DNA of 64,000 nt from Affinundibacterium fentianense (GTDB lineage Bacteria; Pseudomonadota; Gammaproteobacteria; Burkholderiales; Burkholderiaceae_D), in the NCBI RefSeq assembly GCF_018139545.1, contig NZ_JAGSPJ010000002.1, positions 496,001-560,000 of the forward strand. The letters run 5' to 3'. Under the pieces are notes generated by a model. The model was not told the DNA's origin. It saw only the letters and a program-made list of their open reading frames with translations, and did not search any database. Positions 28,291 to 36,857 of this stretch are shown one piece after another; within the stretch, counting starts at the first letter, position 1; every line of letters begins with the position of its first letter. The translations under genes and the position numbers were made by a program.

Positions 28291-29646
28291 TCATTTTTTC
28301 ATCAAGTCCAACAAGGCAAGCACGCTAGCCTCAATTCCCGCGCGAACGGCTGGCTCTGGGGTAATTTTAAATATTGGGCTATGGTGCCCTGGCACCGCAG
28401 GTCCGCCTTTTTTCTCATTGTCAAAATCTTCCTTAGGTGTACCTCCAATCGAGAAATACACACTTGGAATATAAGGTTCACTGACAAAAAAGGGAAAATC
28501 TTCCGCCCCCATTCCATCTCGCATTTTTGGCGCAGCAAATGCTTCTTTACCTAACTTATCAGTCCACACTTTTTTCAAGCGTTGAGTTAAGGGAATATCA
28601 TTCAAAGTCGGTGGCGTTGGCGTATCGACCTCCACAACCTCAGGCAAAAGATTTTCAGGTAGACCGGCTGCTCTACCTGTATTGATCGCGACACGCTTAA
28701 TTGCAGACAACAGCAAAGCACGTGTTTCCTTGCTTTCGCTACGAACACTCAATTGCAGTTTCGCCTGATCAGAAATGATGTTGGACTTTGTCCCTGAATG
28801 GAATGAACCTACCGTAATGACAGCAGGCTCTCGAGGTGCAACTTCACGAGTCACAATCGTTTGCAGCGCCATGACAATTTGTGCACCAATAACGACTGGA
28901 TCTTTTCCTAAATGCGGATAAGCCCCATGTGTCCCTATCCCATGTACTGTAATCTCGACGGTATCAACACCGGAATACGGCGAGCCTTCTTCAGCCGTAA
29001 TTTTTCCGGCCTCTGAGCCAGAATCAACATGGAATGCCAAAGCATACTTGGGTTGTCCAAACCGTTTCCAAATTTGGTCCTTCATCATCAGCGCAGCACC
29101 TCCTACTCGCTCCTCAGCAGGCTGACCGACCAACATCAGCGTGCCAGTCCATTGACTCTTACGAGCCGCCATTTGGACCGCGGTACCGACCAAACTCGTA
29201 ATATGAACATCATGCCCACAGGCATGCATTACATGTTGTAATTTGCCATCTGGATCTTTTTGCTGAACCTTCGATGCGTAGGGCAAACCAGATTTTTCCT
29301 CAAGCGGCAACCCATCCATATCTGCGCGCAACATCACCAATGGTCCGGGGCCGTTTTTGAGCATCGCGACCACACCGGTCTTCCCCACACCCTCGGTCAC
29401 TTCAAATCCCGCCGCACGCAATTCCTTAGCCAAACGGGCTGAAGTATTCACTTCCATAAACGATAACTCTGGATTTTGATGGAAGTATTCAAATAATGGC
29501 TTTAGTTGCGCGTTATAGTTTTTCGCAATCGCCAATTTCAACTCATTGTCGGCAGCAAGACTTGGCTGACTCAATCCACAAACCAACGCAACAGCGAAAT
29601 AAATTGGTCGCAAACGAGTTTGCGACATAAAGAAATTTGGTTTCAA
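28291..29646 (-). CDS. Exported M20 family amidohydrolase/peptidase
   Basis: Metal-dependent amidohydrolase of the M20D (hippurate hydrolase / IAA-amino acid hydrolase) group with an N-terminal Sec signal (ending PSLA). Metal and catalytic motifs: HQNPELSFME, MLRADMDGLPLEE, MHACGHDVHITSLVG, QPAEERVGGA, the dimerisation segment GIGTHGAYPHLGKDPV and GHHSPIF at the end. The start is set at TTG 29646, because AGGAG lies seven bases before it; ATG 29628 would leave the same signal peptide, and ATG 29664 is also in frame but overlaps that ribosome-binding site. It likely deacylates N-acyl amino acids in the periplasm. Confidence 0.88.
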   Translation of the reverse strand: MKPNFFMSQTRLRPIYFAVALVCGLSQPSLAADNELKLAIAKNYNAQLKPLFEYFHQNPELSFMEVNTSARLAKELRAAGFEVTEGVGKTGVVAMLKNGPGPLVMLRADMDGLPLEEKSGLPYASKVQQKDPDGKLQHVMHACGHDVHITSLVGTAVQMAARKSQWTGTLMLVGQPAEERVGGAALMMKDQIWKRFGQPKYALAFHVDSGSEAGKITAEEGSPYSGVDTVEITVHGIGTHGAYPHLGKDPVVIGAQIVMALQTIVTREVAPREPAVITVGSFHSGTKSNIISDQAKLQLSVRSESKETRALLLSAIKRVAINTGRAAGLPENLLPEVVEVDTPTPPTLNDIPLTQRLKKVWTDKLGKEAFAAPKMRDGMGAEDFPFFVSEPYIPSVYFSIGGTPKEDFDNEKKGGPAVPGHHSPIFKITPEPAVRAGIEASVLALLDLMKK

Positions 29647-29899
29647 ATCAGCTCTCCTGTACATCGATGATCAAACGAATGACGTTCACTTCGCGATCGA
29701 AGGTGTCAACATTAAAAGCCTATTGTGCCTGATCTCCGTATCGAGCCAAGTATTTTCAATGGGAACGGTCTGTGGATATGGATGGGATACAACAAACAGC
29801 GCAAACCTCATGAAAATCGAAGTAAAAATGCTAGTGTGTTATTCAAGTTTCTGCATTCCTTACAAAGCGAAGCCACTTCATCGTCTGCTCTGTGTCGTC

Positions 29900-31261
29900 C
29901 TACAATACACGATACGCCAGCATGTCGAGTCGCGTTCGACTTAGGCGTTGCAACACACGTTTTACTTGCGGTGGGTAGTCTTGTAATCGCTCGATCTTTT
30001 TGTAACTGGCTATTGTTTGCGTGTGTACCATGATCTCCGCTAATTCCGCATCTCGCCTCTCAATTAATTCACCGCGTGGATCAGTGAATAAAAGCGCGTT
30101 TTCGAGATCTAGACGAAACGCACGTGGATTCAGATTATTTCCTGTTACTAAAGTATACAGTTGATCTATCCAGACACCTTTAAGGTGATAAGTATGCTCT
30201 GCATCCTTCCACAGACATATTTCAAGTCCTCCACTTGTAATATCGTATTGATGATTCTTCGCAAAACGACGTAAGTTCATCTCGTATAGATAAGGCAAAC
30301 AAGCGATCGGTTTAAACACTTGATCCGGTGGAATATAAAAGTCATTCGCCGTCTTATCACCGACAATAATTCGAACTTTGACACCACGTGCCAAGGCGCG
30401 ATTGACTTCGCGTGTCATCTCTCGCGGAAAATTGAAATACGGCGTGCAAATCACAATTTGATATTTCGCCGACGCCAAAAGCTGGCATATCGACCGATTC
30501 AATCGGTTTCCTTTACCCATTCCGACTATCGGCGTCACTCTCAAACTAGTCAAATCAGCGCGATCCTGATTCCTCTGAACGACATACTGCGTTTTTTTCA
30601 GTTGGTCACGCGATGCGCGAATTTCCTTTCGTATCGTTTTGGTAGTCGGTAACGAAGCTTGGTCAAGACGATGTACAGATGGTGATCCGATAAAATGATG
30701 GCGCATCCAATCAACCATACAATCGGCTAAATCCGCTTGTTGAATCAACCAATAACGATCGTAACGATATTTTTCTGCGTAATGTAAATAGACATCGTTG
30801 ACACTCGCACCTGTGTAGAGGACGGTGTCATCGATCACCGACCCTTTCAAATGCAAGACCCCGAATAATTCACGTGTCTGAACCGGCACGCCAAAAATCG
30901 GAATGCTGTATTGATGCAGTGTGCTTTGCGTTTGATACCAAGCCGCATTTCCCATCTGCTTTCCCGGAATTGTTTTTTCCCCGATCAAACCGCGTTGTGC
31001 ACGATGCCAGTCTACAAAAATTTGAATATCTACATTCGGATTGTTTCGCTTTGCCGTGTATAGCGCATCAAGTATCAGTTGTCCGGCCGCATCGTTCTGC
31101 AAATACAGGCTACATAGATAAATTCGCTTACGTGCGTTCGCAATTTGATCGAGCAAAGCCACTCTGAATGCGGCCGCACTGTGGAGGATTTGTATTGCCT
31201 GTGAACCAAGAGGAATCGCAGCGAAGTCATTAAAAGTGGGTTTGGGCTTAAACAGAGGCAT
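29900..31261 (-). CDS. pssA: CDP-diacylglycerol-serine O-phosphatidyltransferase, PLD type
   Basis: Makes phosphatidylserine, the precursor of phosphatidylethanolamine, from CDP-diacylglycerol and serine. The 453 residues follow E. coli PssA along the whole length. Two HKD phospholipase-D motifs are present: HLKGSVIDD (from H137) and HLKGVWID (from H360), each followed by the expected GAS/GNN blocks (YTGASVNDVYLH, TGNNLNPRAFRLDLENA). DWHRAQRG and VGDKTANDFYIP are PssA signatures. Most betaproteobacteria carry the unrelated membrane type II Pss, so this gammaproteobacterial type is notable here. Confidence 0.93.
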   Translation of the reverse strand: MPLFKPKPTFNDFAAIPLGSQAIQILHSAAAFRVALLDQIANARKRIYLCSLYLQNDAAGQLILDALYTAKRNNPNVDIQIFVDWHRAQRGLIGEKTIPGKQMGNAAWYQTQSTLHQYSIPIFGVPVQTRELFGVLHLKGSVIDDTVLYTGASVNDVYLHYAEKYRYDRYWLIQQADLADCMVDWMRHHFIGSPSVHRLDQASLPTTKTIRKEIRASRDQLKKTQYVVQRNQDRADLTSLRVTPIVGMGKGNRLNRSICQLLASAKYQIVICTPYFNFPREMTREVNRALARGVKVRIIVGDKTANDFYIPPDQVFKPIACLPYLYEMNLRRFAKNHQYDITSGGLEICLWKDAEHTYHLKGVWIDQLYTLVTGNNLNPRAFRLDLENALLFTDPRGELIERRDAELAEIMVHTQTIASYKKIERLQDYPPQVKRVLQRLSRTRLDMLAYRVL

Positions 31262-31448
31262 GCGTTAATCGATAAAATGAGGGGCTACGTGAGTGAAATA
31301 AACGAGTGAACTAGATCAATAGAGAAACAAAACCTCACTACTTCGACCTAGCCCGAAAGCAGCTAGTGCCGACCGTCACTATTGCCGACAGATTTCTCTG
31401 CACAATAAAATATATTGTTCTCAAAGCCGACTATTCAAGAGCAAGGGG

Positions 31449-32009
31449 CTAAGTCGATTTAAAACTTTGAAGTGAGCGCCGCGTGAACGCAATTATCAAT
31501 AACGCGCAAGCTAAACAAATCATTAAAATGGATACCACCCAAACGGATCCCATTTTTTCTTCCGACATGCTCATGTCGGCTGCAACCGTCTGATCTAGGT
31601 TCAATATAATTTTGTCACCGACACGTAAACTCCAAATTCTTGTCAGTCCGGTCTTTGGCGAGCCTTTTAAAAGGCCTAATTGCACGCGTTCAAAACGCTT
31701 CAAACTAAGCAAGGCCACCTTACTTTCTTCTGGCAACAAATGATCCCATCCTCGCACTGTTGCTAACCAATTTGCTTGAGAAGCCTGCTCCGACAACAAT
31801 TCAAGTTGCAAATAACGCGCTGGATATCGAGCATGCTTAGGTTCTATCACCTCTGGAGCTTGACTCAAAGTCCAAGACTGCAATTCAATTTGTTCGTTTG
31901 CCACCCGTTCTGGTGCATTGATCATACGCGCAACGAGCAAACCCACAAAGGCAATCAGCAATAAGCTAAGGGCCGCTGATTGCACTCCTAATTTCTGTGG
32001 CAAATACAT
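31449..32009 (-). CDS. Unrecognised two-TM membrane protein
   Basis: 186 residues with a membrane span near each end (about 13-30, ALSLLLIAFVGLLVARM, and 150-170, VWVVSILMICLACALLIIAF) and a periplasmic domain between them (about 30-148). The central domain contains charged and aromatic segments such as NWLATVRGWDHLLPEES and no cysteines. A strongly basic tail follows the second span. No family is recognised with confidence. It stands alone between pssA and the VOC gene; the 187 bases ahead of pssA and the ~130 on the other side hold nothing clear. Confidence 0.7.
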   Translation of the reverse strand: MYLPQKLGVQSAALSLLLIAFVGLLVARMINAPERVANEQIELQSWTLSQAPEVIEPKHARYPARYLQLELLSEQASQANWLATVRGWDHLLPEESKVALLSLKRFERVQLGLLKGSPKTGLTRIWSLRVGDKIILNLDQTVAADMSMSEEKMGSVWVVSILMICLACALLIIAFTRRSLQSFKST

Positions 32010-32141
32010 GAAGAAAGAGCTCCTTTTTCAATGTGAATTCTTAGCATTATCAAACATGGTTAGAGGCAACAAAGCAGCATAAAATTCACGAATATTGCGA
32101 ATCACAACAAAATAATTGGGAGTTCAATCGATCAGTAAAAT

Positions 32142-32531
32142 CTATGCGTCACCTTGCACGAAGGCCAGGTAATAACCATTGCAATCTCGAATCGCAAACT
32201 CTCGGGTTCCGTAGGGCATATCCTGCAAAGTCCAAGCGATGTTGACATGCTCCTTTACCGCTCGGAAATAATCGTCGATGTCGTCAATTGTCAAGTAAAT
32301 TGTGCCAGATAGTTGCGGCGCTGTTCGCCACAAGTCCTGCGATGTGAACAAAATATGGCTGGCTGATTTAGAGGTAATTTGCGAACCACCACCAAAGCTG
32401 TCTGTGGCACGTCCTTTAATTGCACGAAAACTTGAGGTATTTAAATCAACAACGTCGAAGCCCAAAATCTCAGAATAAAAACGACGTGTTTGCTCTAGAT
32501 CCGTACAAAATAACAAGACCGATAAACTCAT
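32142..32531 (-). CDS. VOC superfamily (glyoxalase/bleomycin resistance) protein
   Basis: 129 residues in two beta-alpha-beta-beta-beta modules: LFCTDLEQTRRFYSEILGFDVV at the start, TIDDIDDYFRAVKEH and EFAIRDCNGYYLAFVQG near the end. The terminal glutamate-type ligand and D-NGYYLAF segment are typical of VOC metalloenzymes, but the substrate cannot be assigned. It starts nine bases after the stop of the next upstream gene, so the two are likely co-transcribed. Confidence 0.85.
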   Translation of the reverse strand: MSLSVLLFCTDLEQTRRFYSEILGFDVVDLNTSSFRAIKGRATDSFGGGSQITSKSASHILFTSQDLWRTAPQLSGTIYLTIDDIDDYFRAVKEHVNIAWTLQDMPYGTREFAIRDCNGYYLAFVQGDA

Positions 32532-32539
32532 CGTTTTAA

Positions 32540-33091
32540 CTAAAGTTTTTGCAATTCAGGATGAAATTTTTGAATAAACTGATGCGCTATGTCGGCAGCA
32601 ATAGCATGTCCTTCAGGAAGGGCGGTGTAGACTTCATAGGCCCAGCGCCAAACTAAATCAATGTAGTCCTCATCGTCTTGACTCGCATCGATATCGGTGA
32701 CCGTGATTTTAGGACGATTTTGTGAAGAAATTGGCCGTATATATTCCTGTTCTCGTCCAATTTTGTAGGTATCGACAACTTCACTTAACATGCTTGAATA
32801 GTCATAGCACCATTGCACGTGTTGCACCAAAATCAGATGCAAACGAGCCAAATGAAAATGATTATTCCAGCGTCCGTGAATTTCCATGTGTGTCAAAGCA
32901 TGCGCATCAACACATAAGAAAATAGTCATTTTTTCTATACCCACCGCATGTGAGACTTTGTGGGTTAAGTGTCCGGCAGTTTCAACACATTCAGTCAAGC
33001 CGTGCAAGGTCTCTGCACCGCACAGCTGGCAAAGACCATCCTCGAGAACCTCCAGCTCATTTTTCGCCGCCTGCTCTAACCACTTTTGCAT
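32540..33091 (-). CDS. Conserved protein of unknown function, possibly DUF5946
   Basis: 183 residues, soluble. An N-terminal CQLCGA knuckle-like pair is followed by histidine-rich helices (HLTHKVSHAVG, DAHALTHMEIHGRW-NHFHLARLHLIL) that could bind metal, and a C-terminal helical region (VWRWAYEVYTALPEGHA). The DAHALxHxEIHGRWxNHFHLxRLHLI pattern resembles DUF5946 proteins; this is recall, not a search. ATG 33091 is preferred to the ATG eight codons upstream because GGAGGT lies at ideal distance. Confidence 0.7.
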   Translation of the reverse strand: MQKWLEQAAKNELEVLEDGLCQLCGAETLHGLTECVETAGHLTHKVSHAVGIEKMTIFLCVDAHALTHMEIHGRWNNHFHLARLHLILVQHVQWCYDYSSMLSEVVDTYKIGREQEYIRPISSQNRPKITVTDIDASQDDEDYIDLVWRWAYEVYTALPEGHAIAADIAHQFIQKFHPELQKL

Positions 33092-33160
33092 AGTCCACCT
33101 CCAATGCGCTGACACACGCTAAAACTGCACGTCCATCATAAAACACGCGACGAAATTAAA

Positions 33161-33712
33161 CTAGCGTTGTCGCTCTTTTTCCCACAACACATCAGACCCG
33201 CCCGCAAAACGGTTCAACACTCGCGACAATACGAACAACAAATCCGACAACCGATTCATATATTGGCGAGGCGCTTCGTTGATCTGCTCTGCTTTGCCGA
33301 CACTAACGATCGCTCGCTCAGCCCGTCGGCAAACAGTTCTGCAGACATGTGCCATCGATGCTGCGCGCGAACCGCCGGGTAAAATAAAATCTTTTAGAGG
33401 CGGTAAATCAGCGTTGTACTTCGCCAGCAATGCATCAAGACGTAGTACTTGAGCTTCAGTAATCATCGTGTATCCAGGAATACACAGTTCGCCGCCCATA
33501 TCAAACAGGTCATGTTGAATCGAAAGCAATTCCTGTTGCATTTCGGCGGGGATTTCTTCGCAAATTAACGCGCCGATATGTGAGTTCAATTCATCCACAT
33601 CGCCCATCGCATGCACTCGTAATGCATCCTTATCAATGCGACTGCCATCACCTAGGCCAGTTGTGCCCGCATCCCCTGTTCGTGTGGCAATTTTCGAAAG
33701 TCTGTTACCCAT
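33161..33712 (-). CDS. pduO: PduO-type cob(I)alamin adenosyltransferase
   Basis: Transfers the 5'-deoxyadenosyl group of ATP to cob(I)alamin to form adenosylcobalamin. The N-terminal ATP-binding TRTGDAGTTGLGDGSRI, the VDELNSHIG helix, GGSRAASMAHVCRTVCRRAER and YMNRLSDLLFVLSR are the PduO signatures. 183 residues from ATG 33712 (MGNRLSKIATRTGD), the usual start; the frame is open 25 codons further up, through a pair of overlapping hairpins. No other cobalamin genes are near, so it probably serves salvage for a B12-dependent enzyme elsewhere. Confidence 0.93.
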   Translation of the reverse strand: MGNRLSKIATRTGDAGTTGLGDGSRIDKDALRVHAMGDVDELNSHIGALICEEIPAEMQQELLSIQHDLFDMGGELCIPGYTMITEAQVLRLDALLAKYNADLPPLKDFILPGGSRAASMAHVCRTVCRRAERAIVSVGKAEQINEAPRQYMNRLSDLLFVLSRVLNRFAGGSDVLWEKERQR

Positions 33713-33768
33713 AGCATTCACTTTAAATTCGGTAAAAAGCAAAGGATACGCGAAATTTCTAACAGCGC

Positions 33769-33802
33769 GGGCATGTCCATGCCCCAATTAGGGGATTGGC
33801 AT
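33769..33802 (-). promoter_or_regulatory. Overlapping alternative hairpins upstream of pduO
   Basis: On the minus strand ATGCCAAT, ATTGGGGCAT and ATGCCC follow each other. The middle element can pair with the first (stem ATGCCAAT/ATTGG-CAT with a bulge) or with the third (ATGCCC/GGGCAT), so the two hairpins exclude each other. This is the geometry of an attenuator, but no known riboswitch box is seen. Confidence 0.3.
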
Positions 33803-33883
33803 AGCGAACCCATTCTCACTGCAATTCCCACAGACAATCAAATTCGTACTAATTTCCTCTCGATGCAGTATTGAATACAGTAT

Positions 33884-35284
33884 CTAAACTGGAAGAATCA
33901 GACTTACAGTCAGACCACCACTGTCACGATTATTGAGACTTATCCGACCTCCGTGTGCTTCGATAATCTCACGAGCCAAAGCAAGTCCAAGGCCAGTTCC
34001 ATGACGTTTGGTTGAATAAAAAGGCACTAGGGCATTCGACATTACGGTATCACTCATTCCACTCCCCGCGTCGCTGACTTCAATCTTCAGTCCATCAAAG
34101 ATGGGCTTCACCTCCAAACTAATGGCGGCAGGATCGGATCCCGACTCCAAGGCATTTTTCAGCAAATTAAGTAAGGCCTGCTCCATTTGCGCTAGATCAA
34201 ACGCAACCTCCGCCTCTGGCAACTTACCGACAACTTGAAATTGCATCTGAGACTGCAAACGGCCAAGAAAATCTTGCCAACTCGTCGTCTCGTAGCGCGG
34301 TGTCGGCAATTTGGCAAATCGGGCATAGCCGTGAATAAAGCTCTCCAAATGTTGTGCTCGCTCTTCTATTGTCTTCATGATTTCAGGCAATCGTTCGTAC
34401 TGGCCTCGCTGTATCAGAGCGGTAGCAGAATTCGCAAGAGACGCAACAGGTGCTAAGGAGTTATTCAATTCATGGCTAATCACACGAATGACTTTTTTCC
34501 AGGTCTGCACCTCTTGTCGGCGCAATTCAACTGTCAAATGCCGAATCAAAAAAAGTTCGTGTTCGGTGCCATTCAATATGAACACACGTCGAGACAAATG
34601 ATAGATGTCATCTTCACCATCATGCTCCTCGACATTGTCATCTTGATTTTGCTTGATCTGCGCAGTAAATAAGCCGTCACCGCCCTGCGCAATCGCCTCC
34701 CGCAATGAATCTGACACTTGTCGAAGTATCTGCTCAAGCGTATTTCCTTCTAATTTTTTGCCATGATTAAGCAATTGTCTGGCATTGATATTGGCAAAAA
34801 CGATGTGCCCACGCACACCAACCAGAAACATCGCCACCGGTGAATTTTGTAACATGCTGTCTAATAGCAATTCCCGTTGCACCAAATCGAGTCGCTGTGA
34901 CCGCAATACTTCACCCAATGCATTATGCGCATCAACCAATTCCGCTAACTCGTCATTCCGCGACCAATTCAAACCAAAAGAAAAATCTCGGTCTTGATAA
35001 CTGAGTACCGTCCCGCTCATTGCACGAAATAATTCAAGAATAGGGGCGAGTTGCGCGTGTAAAAGAATCACACCAATCGGTGTCAGCACCAACAAGATTG
35101 CCAAGGCAATGAACCAAATAAGATCAGGAAAGAAATGGCTCAACGCCACAACGCTGGCTAAACCTGACAACAATAAGCCTGCCAGCAACAAACCAAAGCG
35201 TGCCAACAAAGGAATACGGACGCCTCTCTGATTTTTGATATCGGATGGAGATGTGGAAATTGTAGGAATAGTGGGATTGTTCAT
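33884..35284 (-). CDS. NtrY-like membrane sensor histidine kinase
   Basis: 466 residues: two membrane spans (about 25-49 and 55-76) with almost no periplasmic loop, a HAMP-like linker, a PAS domain (about 140-200), HisKA with the phospho-acceptor H271 in RVISHELNNSLAPV, and an HATPase domain with the N box (NLLKNALESG), G1 (VSDAGSGMSD) and G2 (HGTGLGLALAREI). The short extracytoplasmic part suggests that it senses the membrane or the ABC complex itself. It is the last gene of the operon, 100 bases after the NtrC-type response regulator, which is its expected partner. Confidence 0.9.
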   Translation of the reverse strand: MNNPTIPTISTSPSDIKNQRGVRIPLLARFGLLLAGLLLSGLASVVALSHFFPDLIWFIALAILLVLTPIGVILLHAQLAPILELFRAMSGTVLSYQDRDFSFGLNWSRNDELAELVDAHNALGEVLRSQRLDLVQRELLLDSMLQNSPVAMFLVGVRGHIVFANINARQLLNHGKKLEGNTLEQILRQVSDSLREAIAQGGDGLFTAQIKQNQDDNVEEHDGEDDIYHLSRRVFILNGTEHELFLIRHLTVELRRQEVQTWKKVIRVISHELNNSLAPVASLANSATALIQRGQYERLPEIMKTIEERAQHLESFIHGYARFAKLPTPRYETTSWQDFLGRLQSQMQFQVVGKLPEAEVAFDLAQMEQALLNLLKNALESGSDPAAISLEVKPIFDGLKIEVSDAGSGMSDTVMSNALVPFYSTKRHGTGLGLALAREIIEAHGGRISLNNRDSGGLTVSLILPV

Positions 35285-35384
35285 AAACTAGCCGTTGCTT
35301 GCTTGGATTATGCGAATAAAACACGGATATTTCTTACCAGCGAGGGCTGTCATCTTCAATACAGAAACGAAAATTTAACTCCGT

Positions 35385-36731
35385 TTACGAAGGGGACGAA
35401 CGAGAAATATTCAATCTTTCCATGCGACGGTAAAGTGCCTGACGACTCAAACCCAAGTCCGATGCGGCCTGTGCGACAACGCCCTTGGCATGTATTAATG
35501 CCTGCTCAATTGCTTCTTTGTCGGGCTCGCCGTCTGCACTGCCCAAGACCAAGGATTGCTGTGGCAAACCCAAATCACTCGCTTGGATTTCATCGGCTGG
35601 AGCGAGCAAGCAAGCGCGCTGCATCGCATTTTTTAATTCACGGACATTTCCTGGCCAAGAGTGGTTCAGTAAACTCGCAATTGCCGCTTGGCTAAAGGAC
35701 TTACTTTCATCTTTAAAGGCATGCGCAAGTGGCAAAATATCATCAGGTCTCTCGGATAAAGGTGGCAAATTCAATTGAATCACATTGAGCCGATAAAACA
35801 AATCTTCTCGAAATTTTCCCTGTTTGATCATACTCGCTAAATCGGCATTCGTGGCACTCAACACCCTTACTTTCACCTGCCGCTCTTTGTTCGATCCAAG
35901 TCGTTCAAATCGTCCTGTTTCCAAGACGCGCAAGAGTTTCACCTGTCCAGCCAACGGCAGATTACCGATCTCGTCAAGAAATAAAGTGCCGCCATCGGCC
36001 GCTTCAAATTTTCCTTCGCGCGCTTTACTCGCGCCTGTGTATGCTCCAGCTTCCGCACCAAATAATTCTGCTTCGATCAATTCAGCAGGAATCGCTCCAC
36101 AATTCAATACAACAAACGGGCCGTCTTTGACCTTCGAATTCGCTTGAATAATCGCTGCAATACGCTCTTTGCCCGCGCCATTTGGTCCCGTGATCAAAAC
36201 TGATACATCCGATTTAGCGACCTGACACGCCATTCCCAGTACCCGTTCGGTTGCCATATCTTCCCAAACATAACCAAGTAAATCATAGCGCGCTTCGAGC
36301 TCACGTTTTTGCTGCTTTTCACGCCGTACTTTGTTTTGTAGACTACGATTTGCCTGTCCCAATTCAATCAGATTTTTCACTGTTGCAATCAGCTTTTGAT
36401 CATTCCAAGGCTTAGCTAAATAATCGGCGGCACCCGCCTTAATCAAATCCACGGCGGCATCCAAATGCGTCCACGCAGTCAAGAGAATGACCGGCAAATC
36501 TGGATGCGCGCTGCGAATTTTCTGAAACAACTCCACACCTTCAGCACCGGATGTAGTGTCTTCACTAAAGTTCATGTCTTGAATCACCAAATCGATGACT
36601 TGTTTCTGCAGAATCTGCAATCCCTGCTGTGGTGATTGTGCGGTCACACTTCGGATATCGTGCAAAGACAAGAGAACGTCGAGCGCGATCGCTATGCTAG
36701 GATTGTCATCAATAATTAAAACTGTAGGCAT
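35385..36731 (-). CDS. NtrC-family sigma-54 response regulator
   Basis: 448 residues: receiver domain with phospho-acceptor D52 (VIQDMNF), a sigma-54 AAA+ domain (about 155-385) and a Fis-type HTH (about 408-440, GVVAQAASDLGLSRQALYRRM). The AAA+ motifs deviate slightly: Walker A is GPNGAGKE in place of GESGTGKE, and the sigma-54 contact loop reads GAYTGA (229-234). Walker B FLDEIGN and WPGNVRELKNA are standard. Phe-to-Tyr in this loop is known to be tolerated, so it should activate sigma-54. It lies in the operon it probably controls, behind a sigma-54 promoter at 41553-41568. Confidence 0.93.
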   Translation of the reverse strand: MPTVLIIDDNPSIAIALDVLLSLHDIRSVTAQSPQQGLQILQKQVIDLVIQDMNFSEDTTSGAEGVELFQKIRSAHPDLPVILLTAWTHLDAAVDLIKAGAADYLAKPWNDQKLIATVKNLIELGQANRSLQNKVRREKQQKRELEARYDLLGYVWEDMATERVLGMACQVAKSDVSVLITGPNGAGKERIAAIIQANSKVKDGPFVVLNCGAIPAELIEAELFGAEAGAYTGASKAREGKFEAADGGTLFLDEIGNLPLAGQVKLLRVLETGRFERLGSNKERQVKVRVLSATNADLASMIKQGKFREDLFYRLNVIQLNLPPLSERPDDILPLAHAFKDESKSFSQAAIASLLNHSWPGNVRELKNAMQRACLLAPADEIQASDLGLPQQSLVLGSADGEPDKEAIEQALIHAKGVVAQAASDLGLSRQALYRRMERLNISRSSPS

Positions 36732-36857
36732 GGAGAATCACTGTTTTCGTTTGTATCGATCGTTTCGTTCTGATAATTCGGTTTGTTCCGCGAAGAGGGA
36801 CATTAGCGAGCATGTCAGTTGACTTCACCACGCTGGAACAAACACCAAACAAGGATA

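Noticed and set aside
33713-33883. Cobalamin riboswitch ahead of pduO
   Set aside because: The neighbour suggested it, but no B12 box (GCCACTG-like) or the usual multi-stem core is seen in the 171 bases. Only the alternative hairpins listed above remain.
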